Below, in pieces: positions 1 to 14,433 of a DNA stretch of 25,000 nucleotides. How positions within the stretch are numbered: position 1 is the first letter of the stretch; each line of letters opens with the position of its first letter. A program made the position numbers and the translations under genes. The DNA is from Paratrimastix pyriformis (Eukaryota > Preaxostyla > Paratrimastigidae), in assembly GCA_027972325.1 (NCBI GenBank), contig JAPMOS010000121.1, forward strand, positions 32,501 through 57,500, in the 5' to 3' direction. The notes beneath the pieces were generated by a model. The model did no database searches. It saw nothing but the letters and a program-made list of their open reading frames with translations, and was not told the origin of the DNA.

Positions 1-37
1 CTTCTGCTCCCCCCCACACTCTCCACACCCCGGCCCC

Positions 38-200
38 GTCCCGTCCCGTCCCGTCCCGTCCCGTCCGTCCCGTTCTTCATCGCCCCTCTGTGCTACGTGC
101 GGCCTGCCCTGGTCGTGCTGTCCCTACGTCCCGTCCCTGGTGCGCCGTCCCGTCCCGACCCGTCCCGTTCGTTGCCCGTCCCGTCCGTCGTCGATGCTCG
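38..200. repeat. CCGTC-rich simple repeat
   Basis: Degenerate tandem pentamers of the form CCGTC or CCCGT fill 38-76 and recur in broken form to about 190. No coding signal is visible. The tract lies beyond the visible 3' part of the CCDC113-like gene and may be inside one of its introns or intergenic. Confidence 0.8.
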
Positions 201-637
201 CCATCGACATTCTACTTGCGCACCCAATCGAAAAGGTCTGTGTCATATGCTCCGATTGCCCCTTGTCTTGCCTGTGTCGGGGACCCCTTTGGCGCGACAC
301 ATGCTGCTGCCGTGCGATGTGGTGAGAGCGTGAGCTGTCCATCCACACCATGTGACGGATCCCTTGTGGGTCCTGATTTCCGGTCTCGGATGTTGACGTG
401 CTCTTCCGCCTGAGCGCTTTGCCGTTGACTGACCCTTGTTCGCTGCCGCCTGCTTGCGTATGTTGGCTTGGTGGACACTGCTTGACTATGGCGCTTCCCT
501 CGTGGACTGTGCCTACATTTCTTGCGGTGTCTCTCTTCCCTCTTTGTGTGCGTGTGCGTGTGTGTGTTGATACAGTGTGCGTGTGTGTGTTGATACAGTG
601 TGCGTGTGAATATGTCTCTGTCTTTTTGTTGCGCTGG
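200..637. other. No recognisable gene
   Basis: Short frames exist on both strands but none has a recognisable motif or a phase-compatible splice site linking it to the CCDC113-like gene. Around 545-605 there is a small tandem repeat built on TGTGTGTTGATACAGTG. The missing C-terminal exons of the CCDC113-like gene would be expected here or further left, but I could not find them. Confidence 0.5.
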
Positions 638-639
638 TC

Positions 640-960
640 AATCTTCTCTGATTCTCAATCTGCAGCTGCTGATAGTCCGCCCCGTCCAGGGTCCCCCCCT
701 ACAGAGAATGTGTGTGTTGATACATAAGTGTGTCTTTGAATATGTGTCTGAAATATGTGTCCCTGAGTTGCCCAGGAACTGTTGCTGATTCTCAATCTGT
801 AGCTGTTGGTAGTCCCACCCCGTCCAGGGTCCCCCCCTGTCCAGACGGAGAGCATTGTGTTGATACAAAATGTGTGTCTGTGTGTCTGTGTGTCCGTATT
901 GCGGTGGGTCGCTCTTCCCCAGGAAGCGCTGATTCTCAATCTGGCTGGACGAGATGAGAA
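640..960 (-). repeat. Triplicated CCDC113 exon core
   Basis: Three tandem segments about 135-145 bp apart each carry the antisense of CAGATTGAGAATCAG, encoding QIENQ. The left and middle copies keep DYQQLQ before it; the right copy has lost it. GT-rich low-complexity DNA separates the copies. The left copy has a TAG acceptor about 45 nt upstream followed by an open frame TLDGADYQQLQIENQ, which makes it the most exon-like. Confidence 0.85.
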
Positions 961-1790
961 CGGTCAAGGAATGTGTGCCTGTGCGTGTGTCGTAAAGTGT
1001 GTGGGCGTGGGTTTCGGGGGGACACGTGTGTGTGTGTGTGTGTGTGTGTGGGGGGGGGGGGGGGAGTATGACAAAGAAGGATGGGATGCCTGACGCCCCC
1101 ACCACCAACATGGGGGCATGCAGACCTGCATCCTGGCGATGTGTCAACTGGTGTTCCGTTTTGCGCAGCTGTTGCACCAGTCCACTGTTTTTCAGCATCA
1201 GCTTATCCAGCAGGGTGCTCTTCTGCAACAGCTTCCCCTCGAAGTACTTGCGCACCTTCTCGGCCATAATCTTGGCTGGTGTGTGGGAATTCCCCCGGGG
1301 AGAAGATGACTTCATTGTCCGGAAAGAAAGAACAGGCAGACATGTGCGCAGGGACTGGGCACCCACGATGATCTGCTGGCGGAATTCAAAACTCTCCTTT
1401 CGGAGGTCGGCAATCTCGGCTTCCATCGTGTCGATTTCGGCCTAGTTTGCGGCGAGGGTGGTGGCTCGTAAGAACGACCACCAGATGAGAGAAGGGACAG
1501 ACCTGACCACGCTCCAGCTCCAGTGCAGAGCTCTTCTTCTTGCCCTCGATATCGGCCCATAGATCGTCGGCTTCCTTCTGTGCAATGGTCAGCTTCTGTG
1601 AGCTGGTCAACTTTTTGGAGAGTTTCTTCCCCGTCTGTTCCGGAAGGAGCTGAGGATGTGGCCGGAGAGCGTCGGGGGGGAGACGCGCCAGAGAATCGGC
1701 CAAAAGCCTGTTCTCCTGGAGCAGGCCGGCATTCTTTTGTTGGAGTTCGGCAAGAGCCGTTGCCAGTGTTTGAAACGAGTCTTCCTCCAT
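640..1790 (-). CDS. CCDC113: CCDC113/CFAP263-like ciliary coiled-coil protein, 3' part missing
   Basis: CCDC113 (CFAP263) is a conserved axoneme and centriolar-satellite coiled-coil protein that works with CCDC96. Exon 1 is 1790-1503, an ATG start and 96 codons, with leucine heptads and KKLTSSQKLTIAQKEADDL. It ends at a GTCTG donor. Exon 2 is 1441-1126, joined in phase, and carries the family hallmark IMAEKVRKYFEGKL followed by LLDKLMLKNSGLVQQLRK. It ends at another GTCTG donor. A third conserved block, DYQQLQIENQ, matches the family's DFQQLKIENAQ. It appears in three partial tandem copies (about 929-945, 785-830, 648-690), and I cannot decide which one is spliced in. Within exon 2 an optional 57 nt intron (1366-1310) would also keep frame. 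The remaining roughly 150-200 C-terminal residues expected for the family are not visible, so the gene is either broken or continues left through a long intron. The divergent neighbour is the LCAT-like gene, with 134 bp between start codons. Confidence 0.78.
1024..1064. repeat. (TG)n followed by a poly-G run
   Basis: A TG dinucleotide tract runs directly into about 14 consecutive G residues on the + strand. In the CCDC113-like gene this is a C-run followed by (CA)n inside the intron after exon 2. Confidence 0.9.
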
Positions 1791-1924
1791 CTTTATTGGG
1801 CGCCGCGGAGACGCAGAAGTTCAAAAAGAGGAAAACGGCGGAGGGATTGTGGACTGCACACCTTGGCATGACCCGCCTGATGCCGGACTGAACAGTTCTC
1901 TTCTGCACACCGCACCCACATCGA
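1791..1924. promoter_or_regulatory. Compact divergent promoter, CCDC113-like / LCAT-like
   Basis: Only 134 bp separate the two opposite start codons at 1790 (-) and 1925 (+), so both promoters and 5' UTRs must lie here. No TATA box or other named element is clear. That this is a shared promoter is inferred from gene geometry only. Confidence 0.5.
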
Positions 1925-3709
1925 ATGGGCGGAGCGTCGCTCGCTTTCCCATCTCTTTTGATAGCTACGACATGCTTGGCGATGGCTCACAGACTCCCTC
2001 TGTCCGAATACGAACAGACCATCTTTTTGGGCATGCTGCCTGCCATCGGGTCGCTTCCAAACAACCCTCCACCGCGTGATCCACGTCGAAATTATACTGA
2101 GCGTGATCCCCTTGTGATCGTGCCGGGTATGGGATGCAGCCAGCTCCATGCACAACTGCACAAATCCGATCATTCTCCCCTGTTTATCTGTCCCAAAGAG
2201 ACGGGATCGTCGTGGATTGACCTTTGGGTTTCGCTTATTTATTTTCTCCCCGACCGGGAACGGTGCTGGTTTGTTCACCAGCTCCTCCCCATTACTTGTG
2301 CAGTCATACCCCCTTCTCCCAGGGCGGAGAATTTCGTCACCATTTTTAATGCAACCGCTCGAACTTATTCCTCGATTTCGGGGCTCATCATTGAACCGGT
2401 GGACTACGGCGGGATTGAAGGATTGAGTTCCCTCTGCCCCGCTATCAAGAAGCTTTCGGCATATTTCGGACCGTTCTTCACCTTCCTACAGAAGGCAGGT
2501 TACCAACCCGGTTTCGACTTGCTGGGAGCCCCGGTCTGCGCATTTCCTTGGGCGCACCGCACAATTTCCTGCTTTTCGCTTCTAGTTCGACTTTCGACTG
2601 GCTGGCCCTGAGACCGTGCTCTCGAATGGCCAATACGAACGTTTGAAATCCTTGGTGGAGAAGGTCCGGTGCACAAGACATCACAGACGTTATGGTCACC
2701 CCCTCCATCATCCTCTCCCCTCGCCCTCTAGACATACAGAAACACCGGGAGACGGGTGCACCTGCTAGGGCATAGTCTCGGGGCCCCTTACATCAGCCAC
2801 TTTTTAGCGATGTTTGTCGACCAGGCCTGGAAAGACAAACACATCGCCAGCATGATCTCGCTGGGTGGCCCATTCGGGGGTGCCTCAATGGCCCTTCCGT
2901 ACTCTGTCCGTCCCCCACATTGTGTGGCCCTCCTCTTGACCTCCCCGTTAGGTCTCCGAGATGAATTGGAGGGCCATTGGGATGTCACGACACTTGTTTG
3001 CCAAGGCGCTTCATTCATTTGGTCTGCATGCCCATTTTTTTTGGTGCCTTTCCACCCAACACTGCTCATCGGCGCTCCCCGCCAGCCTGTCTCCCCTGGA
3101 TGGTACCCCATCCGGCCATCTTTGGTGACGCAGTCCTCGTCGAGACGCTGGCTCGCAACTACACGGCTGCTGCGGCTGGCCAGTTGCTCCGCGATACAGG
3201 ACACAATGTCTGGAAGTGGACCCCGCTGCTTCCGACGGCGTCACCCTGACTTTTCTCATCTCCCCTCCACGCACACAGAAACAGGCCATGATGCTCGAGC
3301 AGGCCCGGCAATTCTTCTTCCCGGAGCGGCCGCCCCAGGCCACCGCCCATATCTTCTACGGATACAACGTGAGCACCCCACAGACCTACCGCTATGAGGA
3401 TATGACCTCGTTCGATAGCCCCCCGACAATCACCCGGATGGAGGACGGAGACGGGGTGGTCTCGCTCGCCAGCCTGCTGGCGTGCACCCGGTGGAACCAG
3501 ACGGCCGCCCACCCCGTGGTCATGCATCCACTCGATGGGATGCTGCACGCGGATATGGTCTGGGAAAGTCACCCTCACATTCACGGCCTGTTTCTCTGCT
3601 CGTTTGCTTCATATTCATTCCACACACACGCACACATACACACCTCTGGTCCCCGCAGATCTGGAAGCCGGCTCTGTGGGACGCAATCCTGGATATTATC
3701 GCCCGCTAA
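1925..3709 (+). CDS. LCAT/PLA2G15-like phospholipid acyltransferase
   Basis: Secreted or lysosomal alpha/beta-hydrolase of the lecithin:cholesterol acyltransferase family, which transfers or hydrolyses a phospholipid acyl chain. Exons: 1925-2262, 2323-2533, 2586-2663, 2732-2905, 2952-3021, 3086-3207, 3279-3557, 3659-3709. All joins keep phase and give 440 residues, a typical family length. Residues 1-21 look like a signal peptide. PLVIVPGMGCSQL (62-74) is the family's oxyanion-region motif. The nucleophile elbow GHSLG places Ser224. The Asp lies in MEDGDGVVSL (about 389) and the His in GMLHADM (about 421), so the catalytic triad is complete. NYT, NAT, NVS and NQT sequons fit a glycosylated luminal protein. 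The seven introns are 46-101 nt, six of them starting GTC. The start is chosen because it gives the signal peptide. The junction around exon 5 (2952-3021) is the least certain, as that part is poorly conserved in the family. Confidence 0.93.
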
Positions 3710-3744
3710 GGGAGGAGCGGTGTGGAGGCGATCGGGTCGGTTGG

Positions 3745-3925
3745 GAAGAATCCTATTTGTATCAGCTTTGCCCGTCGACATCATCATCAAGTCATTCGCA
3801 ATGATCGCTTCAGGAGAGAACGGGCGGTGGCGGCCGTTGGATGGGGTTCGAGTGAGAAGAATCCATATTTGCAGCAGCTTTGCCCGTCGACATCATCACC
3901 ATCATCATCAGGTCATTCGCAAAAA
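3745..3925 (+). repeat. Two-copy tandem duplication downstream of the LCAT-like gene
   Basis: A segment starting GAAGAATCC and running through GCTTTGCCCGTCGACATCAT to GTCATTCGCAA occurs at 3745-3802 and again at 3856-3921, 111 bp apart. The second copy has an expanded (ATC) stretch. It lies in the space between two convergent genes. The rest of 3710-4170 shows no gene. Confidence 0.9.
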
Positions 3926-4170
3926 ATGGTTTGGGGGTGTGGTGGTAGGGGGTGGGGTGGGGTGGATTGGAGAAGGCGGAGAAGTGTTGATGATGTCTTG
4001 AAGAGCGGGGTGGGTCCCACAAAAACGAAGGAGAACGGGCAATGAAGCATCTCTGCAGTGGGAAAATGGCACCAAAAACCAGTCAGTACAGCAACGGATG
4101 ATGAGCAGTCACGAAAAAAAAAGGGAGAAAGCTTTGTGTGAGGAGACGATGGACCACGTCATCCTCCCAC

Positions 4171-4561
4171 TCAAAGTGTGGGCATATTGCCATATGCGGG
4201 CGGGCCTGCCGTTGCTGTGGCAGATGGCATGTACATCGGCATGGAACCCGCATCGGGGGCCGGGGCGGCGGGCATGTACATGGGCACGTTGGCGGCGTAG
4301 TCGTTGTTGCGGGGGGCGCCGGGACCCATGTTGGGGATGCCGCTGATGATGGTGGCCGGGGCGAGCATGGCCATGGGCTGCGAGTGAGAGAGGGAGAGAG
4401 AATGATTGGGTGATGATGAAGATGACGATGATGATTGGATGATTGGATGATTGGATGATGATGATGATGATGACGATGATGATTGGGATGGCGAGATGGT
4501 GATGATGATGATTGGATGATGATGGTGATGATGGTGATGATGGTGATGATGGTGATGATGG

Positions 4562-4605
<44 letters not shown>

Positions 4606-5915
4606 CTGCCCCACCAGACACAGCCAGCAGCCAGCACAGAGAGAGCACAGACAACAGACACAGCCAGACACAGCCGCACTGAACTACATCCAGCCATGGA
4701 CCTGCTGCTGTGGAATCATGGCCATCGATCGTATCGAAGCCGACAGACAGACAGACAGCACCTCTGACATTGACACACAGAGACACACACATGACATTGA
4801 CAGAGACACTCACAGGTCATACAGACACAGACAGACACAGACACAGCCACACGGACCTGCTGCGGGACACAGAGACACACACATGACATTGACAGAGACA
4901 CTCACAGGTCATACAGACACAGACAGACACACACGGACCTGTTGCGGGACCATGGCCATCGGTTGCATCTCGAAACTGATCGTGGTATTCATCCCCGGGG
5001 CAGGCGGGGCAGTCGGCATCCCCATCATGGGCATCATCGGCATGGGCATCGAGACAAGGGCAGGCTGGGCGTATGGCGGAGGAGGTGCGAGTGGTGCCGG
5101 GGTAATAATCTTCTCGGTCGGGAGAATCATACCGGGACCGCTCGAGGCCGGGACGGGATGGCGGGTGATGGTGGCCAGGGGGATGGAGACGGGCGGGCGG
5201 GCGGGGACGGGCCGGCCGGCGGGCTGTGTGGGTGATGGTGGTGTGGTGAACGTGAGATTTTTTCGAATTTTGTTTTTTTATGTGGGAATATCACCCCGGT
5301 CAAATAAAACACCAAGAAGTCGTATCAACCACCCCAGGGGACCGTCCACACAGACGTGAGCCGTTTTCCGGCGCTTGTTGACCACCACGATGGCCACGAT
5401 GGTGATGAAGCTCACCACCACCACGGAGACAACCACCGCAACAACAATCGGAATAACAGGCGATGAATAATTCGGGGTGGCCGTGGGGATCGATGGAGGA
5501 GCAGGGCAGCCTCCAGAGAAGAGGCACTAGACGCCAAAAACGCGATTGAAAAATAAAGGTGCCTCAGAAATGAGTTTCCCAAACCGTATCGGTCATTTGA
5601 TAGCAGCACTGAGATCCGCAAACATTGCAGGACTGGGATTCGGGGCAACAATAGTCACCGCAGCAAGTATATCTGGGAATGAAAAAAAAAATAAATGTAG
5701 ATGCCTAATCGCGCGAAAACGGACCCCTCAGGGCAGCACCGGTATTGACCTCCCACAAAATCGGAACAGCATTTCACTCCGGTGTCGCAAGTTCCCGTAA
5801 TGCAACAAGCCGAGCAAGTCGTGGCATTAGTGGCGGGAAGTTTGAGGTAGTTTGTGGTTGTAGCCGAAACAGCCACAACGACGAGACAGAGGTGCAAGAA
5901 AAATGATGTCGGCAT
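4171..5915 (-). CDS. Type I membrane protein, Cys-rich granulin-like ectodomain, Pro/Met-rich tail
   Basis: Rebuilt from five exons: 5915-5725, 5672-5585, 5526-5356, 5223-4939, 4377-4171. All are in phase and give 313 residues. Residues 1-20 (MPTSFFLHLCLVVVAVSATT) form a signal peptide. Residues about 34-100 are dense in Cys pairs, including KCCSDF, RCCPEG, YTCCGDYCCPES and SQCCYQ. That spacing recalls granulin-type stacks, but a family assignment is only tentative. Residues 117-142 form one strongly hydrophobic helix, followed by NKRRK as a cytoplasmic stop-transfer signal. The tail of about 170 residues is rich in Pro, Met and Ala, with repeats such as MPMPMMPMMGM and VPMYMPAAPAP. This suggests a surface receptor or adhesion-like protein; no enzyme motif is seen. 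Introns are 52, 58, 132 and 561 nt. The last is swollen by an (ATC)n tract and partial copies of the exon 4 edge. The divergent glycosyltransferase starts 108 bp away. Confidence 0.78.
4421..4606. repeat. (ATG)n/(ATTGGATG) microsatellite in intron 4
   Basis: Trinucleotide tract interrupted by ATTGG and GGTG units, lying in the last intron of the granulin-like membrane protein gene. In the sense of that gene it reads (CAT)n. Long His, Ile or Ser frames across it are artefacts of the repeat. Confidence 0.95.
4694..4950 (-). repeat. Three partial copies of the exon 4 edge plus donor
   Basis: The true exon 4 end reads CCGCAACAG then GTCCG (boundary at 4939/4938). Partial copies with the same order sit in the intron at about 4853-4866 (CCGCAGCAG then GTCCG) and 4694-4727 (GGCCATGATTCCACAGCAGCAG then GTCCATGG). 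The spacer ACAGAGACACACACATGACA and following CA-rich DNA is also duplicated (about 4778-4850 and 4867-4930). Confidence 0.8.
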
Positions 5916-6023
5916 TGGGCAACGCCGACTGCACACTCAATAGAATATAGTCTTTCACTCCCGCAGAATTGTAGATTAACTCCGCTAGTTGGGTGTCCTT
6001 TCGTTCCTTCATTTTCCGGATCG
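5916..6023. promoter_or_regulatory. Compact divergent promoter, membrane protein / GT61
   Basis: 108 bp separate the start codons at 5915 (-) and 6024 (+). No known core-promoter element is evident. Position alone supports the call. Confidence 0.5.
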
Positions 6024-11525
<5,502 letters not shown>

Positions 11526-11778
11526 CACGCGGACCATCTGGATTTTCGACTTGGCAGACACAAAGGACCACCCCCCTCTCCCTCCGTCCTTCCCCTCCCT
11601 CCGTCCGTCCGTCCGCCCCCACTGCGGCGCGCAACCCCAACCCACGCCCACTCCGTTTTTGCGAATCATCCTGCTGATTATTTTGGGGGGGAAGAGCCGG
11701 TCTTTGCCTTTTTTTTGTGGTTGTGTGTGAGGAGACAGTGGAGACTGCGTATATTTGCGAGGGCGCGCAGTTCAGGCC

Positions 11779-12290
11779 AAGAAAAGAAGAAAGAAAGGTT
11801 TCTCACCTTCCTCCCGCTGGATGTCTGACGGGGGGGAGGGGGGGGTGGGGGGGGGGCATACCTGCTTCATAACTGTTTTATTGTTGGCCATACTGAAGAA
11901 AGAAAGGTTTCTCACAGTCCTCCCCGCTGGATGTCTGACGGGGGGGAGAGAGGGGGGGGGGGGGGGGGCATACCTGTTTTATTGTTGGCCATACTGTAAG
12001 GTTAAGAAAGAAGAAAGGACGGTTTCACTGTCTCCCGTTGTATGTTTGACACACCAGGGGGGCATACCTGTTTTATTGTTGGCCATACTGTAAGGTCAAG
12101 AAAGAAGAAAGGACGGTTTCTCACTGTCTCCCGTTGTATGTTTGACACACCAGGGGGGGGGGGGGGCATACCTGTTTTATTGTTGGCCATACTGTAAGGT
12201 CAAGAAAGAAGAAAGGACGGTTTCACTGTCTCCCGTTGTATGTTTGACACACCAGGGGGGGGGGGGGGGCATACCTGTTTCATGCGGGTG
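11779..12290. repeat. Five-unit tandem array, about 85-115 bp per unit, with G-runs
   Basis: Units begin AAGAAAGAAGAAAGG, pass through TCTCCCGTTGTATGTTTGAC (or the older variant CCGCTGGATGTCTGACGG), a run of 6-20 G residues, and CATACCTGTTTTATTGTTGG. The left two units differ from the right three. On the minus strand most units contain AATAAA followed by CAGGTATGCC, so poly(A)-signal-like and donor-like strings are repeated. The array lies between the 3' ends of the GT61 and Crinkler-like genes. Confidence 0.92.
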
Positions 12291-12451
12291 ACGGGGAGTG
12301 ACGCCGCCTGTCTGGGGCGGGGGCAGGGGCTTTGGCTGCGGCCACAGCAGCAGCAGCTTTCACAAGGCGGACAGAGGCACGGGGGGGATGGAGCAGCCAG
12401 GGGGACGGACGAATCATGAATGATGGTCACATAGAGTCGTCCTCCCGCTCA

Positions 12452-14020
12452 TCACCATCTCGAGGCAGTGAGCGTAACACGGGTTGAGCACCCGTTCAAA
12501 GCACCAGATGCCACGAGGCGGTGAGTGAGGACCTCCGAGGCGAGTGCGCGCAGGGTGATGAGCTCAGGGCTCGGCCGCTCGTGGAGAAACTTGAACAGGG
12601 TGTCCAAGGGCATCATCCGTTCGTTCGCCAGCCTCGCCTTCACGATGGCCTTGATGCGGGGCGTGGGGAGCTCATAACGGAAGGCGCTGAGACGCTCGTT
12701 CCGCGGGCACAGATAGAACAACTGAGGGCCACCACCAGACTCGGTGTCGTTGTCAACAACATCCGCGGTCCTGAAGAGCCTGGAAGATGTCTTCCGTCAC
12801 GACACCTTGGGGGAAAAATAAGACGGCAAAATGATCACCACGAACCAATGAATGTCAAGCCGACGACAGACGTCCCGCTGCGGTTTTCAGCCTCGTGATG
12901 AGGTTTTCCGGGGTGTTGCCTCGCAGCATAATCGAGAGGAGATCGCGGGGCACACCGCCCACGACATTGTCCCGCGCAAACCGGGCTCGGGCGGCGAGCT
13001 GTGTGGTGGGAGCGATCGCATCCACGAACCGGTCCGATTCGGCCCTGTCAAGCGCTGGCATGTACCGAATCATGGTGTCCGGGAGGTGGCCGATCAGTTT
13101 CGTGTAGCGGGATTCGTTGGGGCTTGTGGCAAGGGCGACGCGGTGCGGCAGGGCACTCAGAGCCTCGGCAATGCTCTGGTCGATTTGCACCGAATCCAAC
13201 AGCACCACCGCGGGCCAAACGGTATGAAGATGCGTCAAGAGGGCAAATTTCCCGGCAAGGCGCCACCCCGTGACGGGCGTCCAGAAGGCAATCGTCTCGG
13301 GCCGCCAGTAGACGAGCAACGGGAACGTATCGGGAGGGAGCAGGTCAGCCCACAGCTCGGCACGTGCCGCACATTCAGGTTGGGTCAAAAGCCCGATCAG
13401 ATAGAGCAACCATGTGCTTTTGCCAACGCCTCATCATAGACGCACAAAAGGTGGTGAAGAGCGAGTGTATGGGGGTTGAGACAGGGCAGACCAGGGCTGC
13501 CCGTCAACACGAGGGAGCGGCTTCTGTTTACCGTCCTTACGGCCGGCATGACCTTCTGGGCTCCTTCCTCCTCGGCAATTTCCTCTGCTTCTTGTATCGC
13601 CGCCATCTCCTCCTGCTCCAGCTCTTGCCAATCCTCGTCTTCTTCATCATCGGACATCTCCTCCGGAAGATCTGGCTGGCGAAAGGCAGAAACAAGCGTG
13701 TCGTAGCACGAGCGATGGAGGAAGTGAGACGTCCTCATTATCGTCTCCAATCTTGGGGAGACACGAACAAGATCGTTCCGCTGAAGTTGGGCCGGAAGAG
13801 AAGCGAGCTCTTCAAGCCAAATCACATCTGTTGGAGAGGTGATGTGAATGTTCTGGGTGAATGTCCGCGCGCGGACCTGGTTGGAACCCGAGCTTTTCTC
13901 TTCAAAAGGGAATGTGGGGACCCTCGGGACAGTGTCAGTATCAAGTTCTTCCTTCACAGTGACAGGCGGCTCGGGTCTGCAGCTTCCTCGGAATGCGCCC
14001 CTGCGGCGCCGGAATTCCAT
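12452..14020 (-). CDS. Crinkler/RHS-type P-loop NTPase
   Basis: Predicted ATPase of the Crinkler/retrotransposon-hot-spot (RHS) superfamily. Exon A 14020-13492, exon B 13429-12865, exon C 12770-12452. The first junction is firm: splicing a 62 nt intron restores the Walker A motif GSPGVGKST (residues 174-182), followed by the family-typical hydrophobic WLLYLIGLL. Before it, FLHRSCYDTLVSAF matches the family's conserved RECY-like block, then a strongly acidic stretch (MSDDEEDEDWQELEQEE). After it come IRYMPALDRAE and ARDNVVGGVPRDLL, equivalent to the family's yMP-W...E and GGvPR motifs. The exon B/C junction is uncertain (donors at 12871, 12867 or 12864; acceptors at 12771 or 12780). The upstream frame could extend to 14047 with a non-ATG codon. 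A further C-terminal exon near 12290-12415 (RASVRLVKAAAAV) is possible. About 470 residues. No signal peptide. In other eukaryotes these proteins are multicopy and often lie near retroelements; here a LINE lies just upstream. Confidence 0.75.
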
Positions 14021-14047
14021 TCTCAAGTGCCAGAGGGTTCTCTCCAC

Positions 14048-14433
14048 GCGCGTTCAATTCGAATTTCGCAGTCAGTCTCGTGTTAATGCAGCCTCGTGTG
14101 AGGCTAACTAAGGAGCCATGAGAAAGAAATCACAAAAGGTTTTATCCCCCAATTCCCCCGTCACCTCATCACCTCCGATAGGCTTCGGCTCAAAGTGCAT
14201 CGCATCTCATCACCCCCACCTCCTTCACTGGTGAGCCTCGGCCTCGTGGTTGCGCTTGGTCGGTATGCCACCATCCTAGGTCGCCCCGAAAGCAAGCCAG
14301 GGAGAGAAAATGGATGGAAGAGCGACGACCTAAGACTTCCCCCCCCCCTCCCCGCAGGTTTTGAGGACGAGCCCACCCGGCGAGCCTGACGCTGCCGTCG
14401 TCCACCCGCAAAGGAGAGGGGTTCGGTCGATTG
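14048..14433. other. Spacer, possibly including LINE 3' untranslated sequence
   Basis: No gene is recognised. On the minus strand this follows the LINE stop codon and precedes the Crinkler-like start, so part of it may be LINE 3' UTR. No poly(A) tail is visible. A GGTGATGAGGTGA string at about 14160-14175 (minus strand) could be a short-repeat tail. The target-site duplication could not be identified. Confidence 0.4.

Noticed and set aside
90-478. Small frames of 60-107 codons at the left edge
   Set aside because: They overlap on both strands in CCGTC-rich low-complexity DNA, and none has a motif or a splice link.
1310-1366. A 57 nt intron inside CCDC113-like exon 2
   Set aside because: It keeps frame and would improve family alignment slightly, but its donor GTGGG does not fit the GTCYG pattern and the sequence also reads through. 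Mentioned only as an option.
12200-12430. Separate short Cys/Pro-rich protein upstream of the tandem array
   Set aside because: The frame is composition-driven. If coding at all, this stretch is more likely the last exon of the Crinkler-like gene in another frame.
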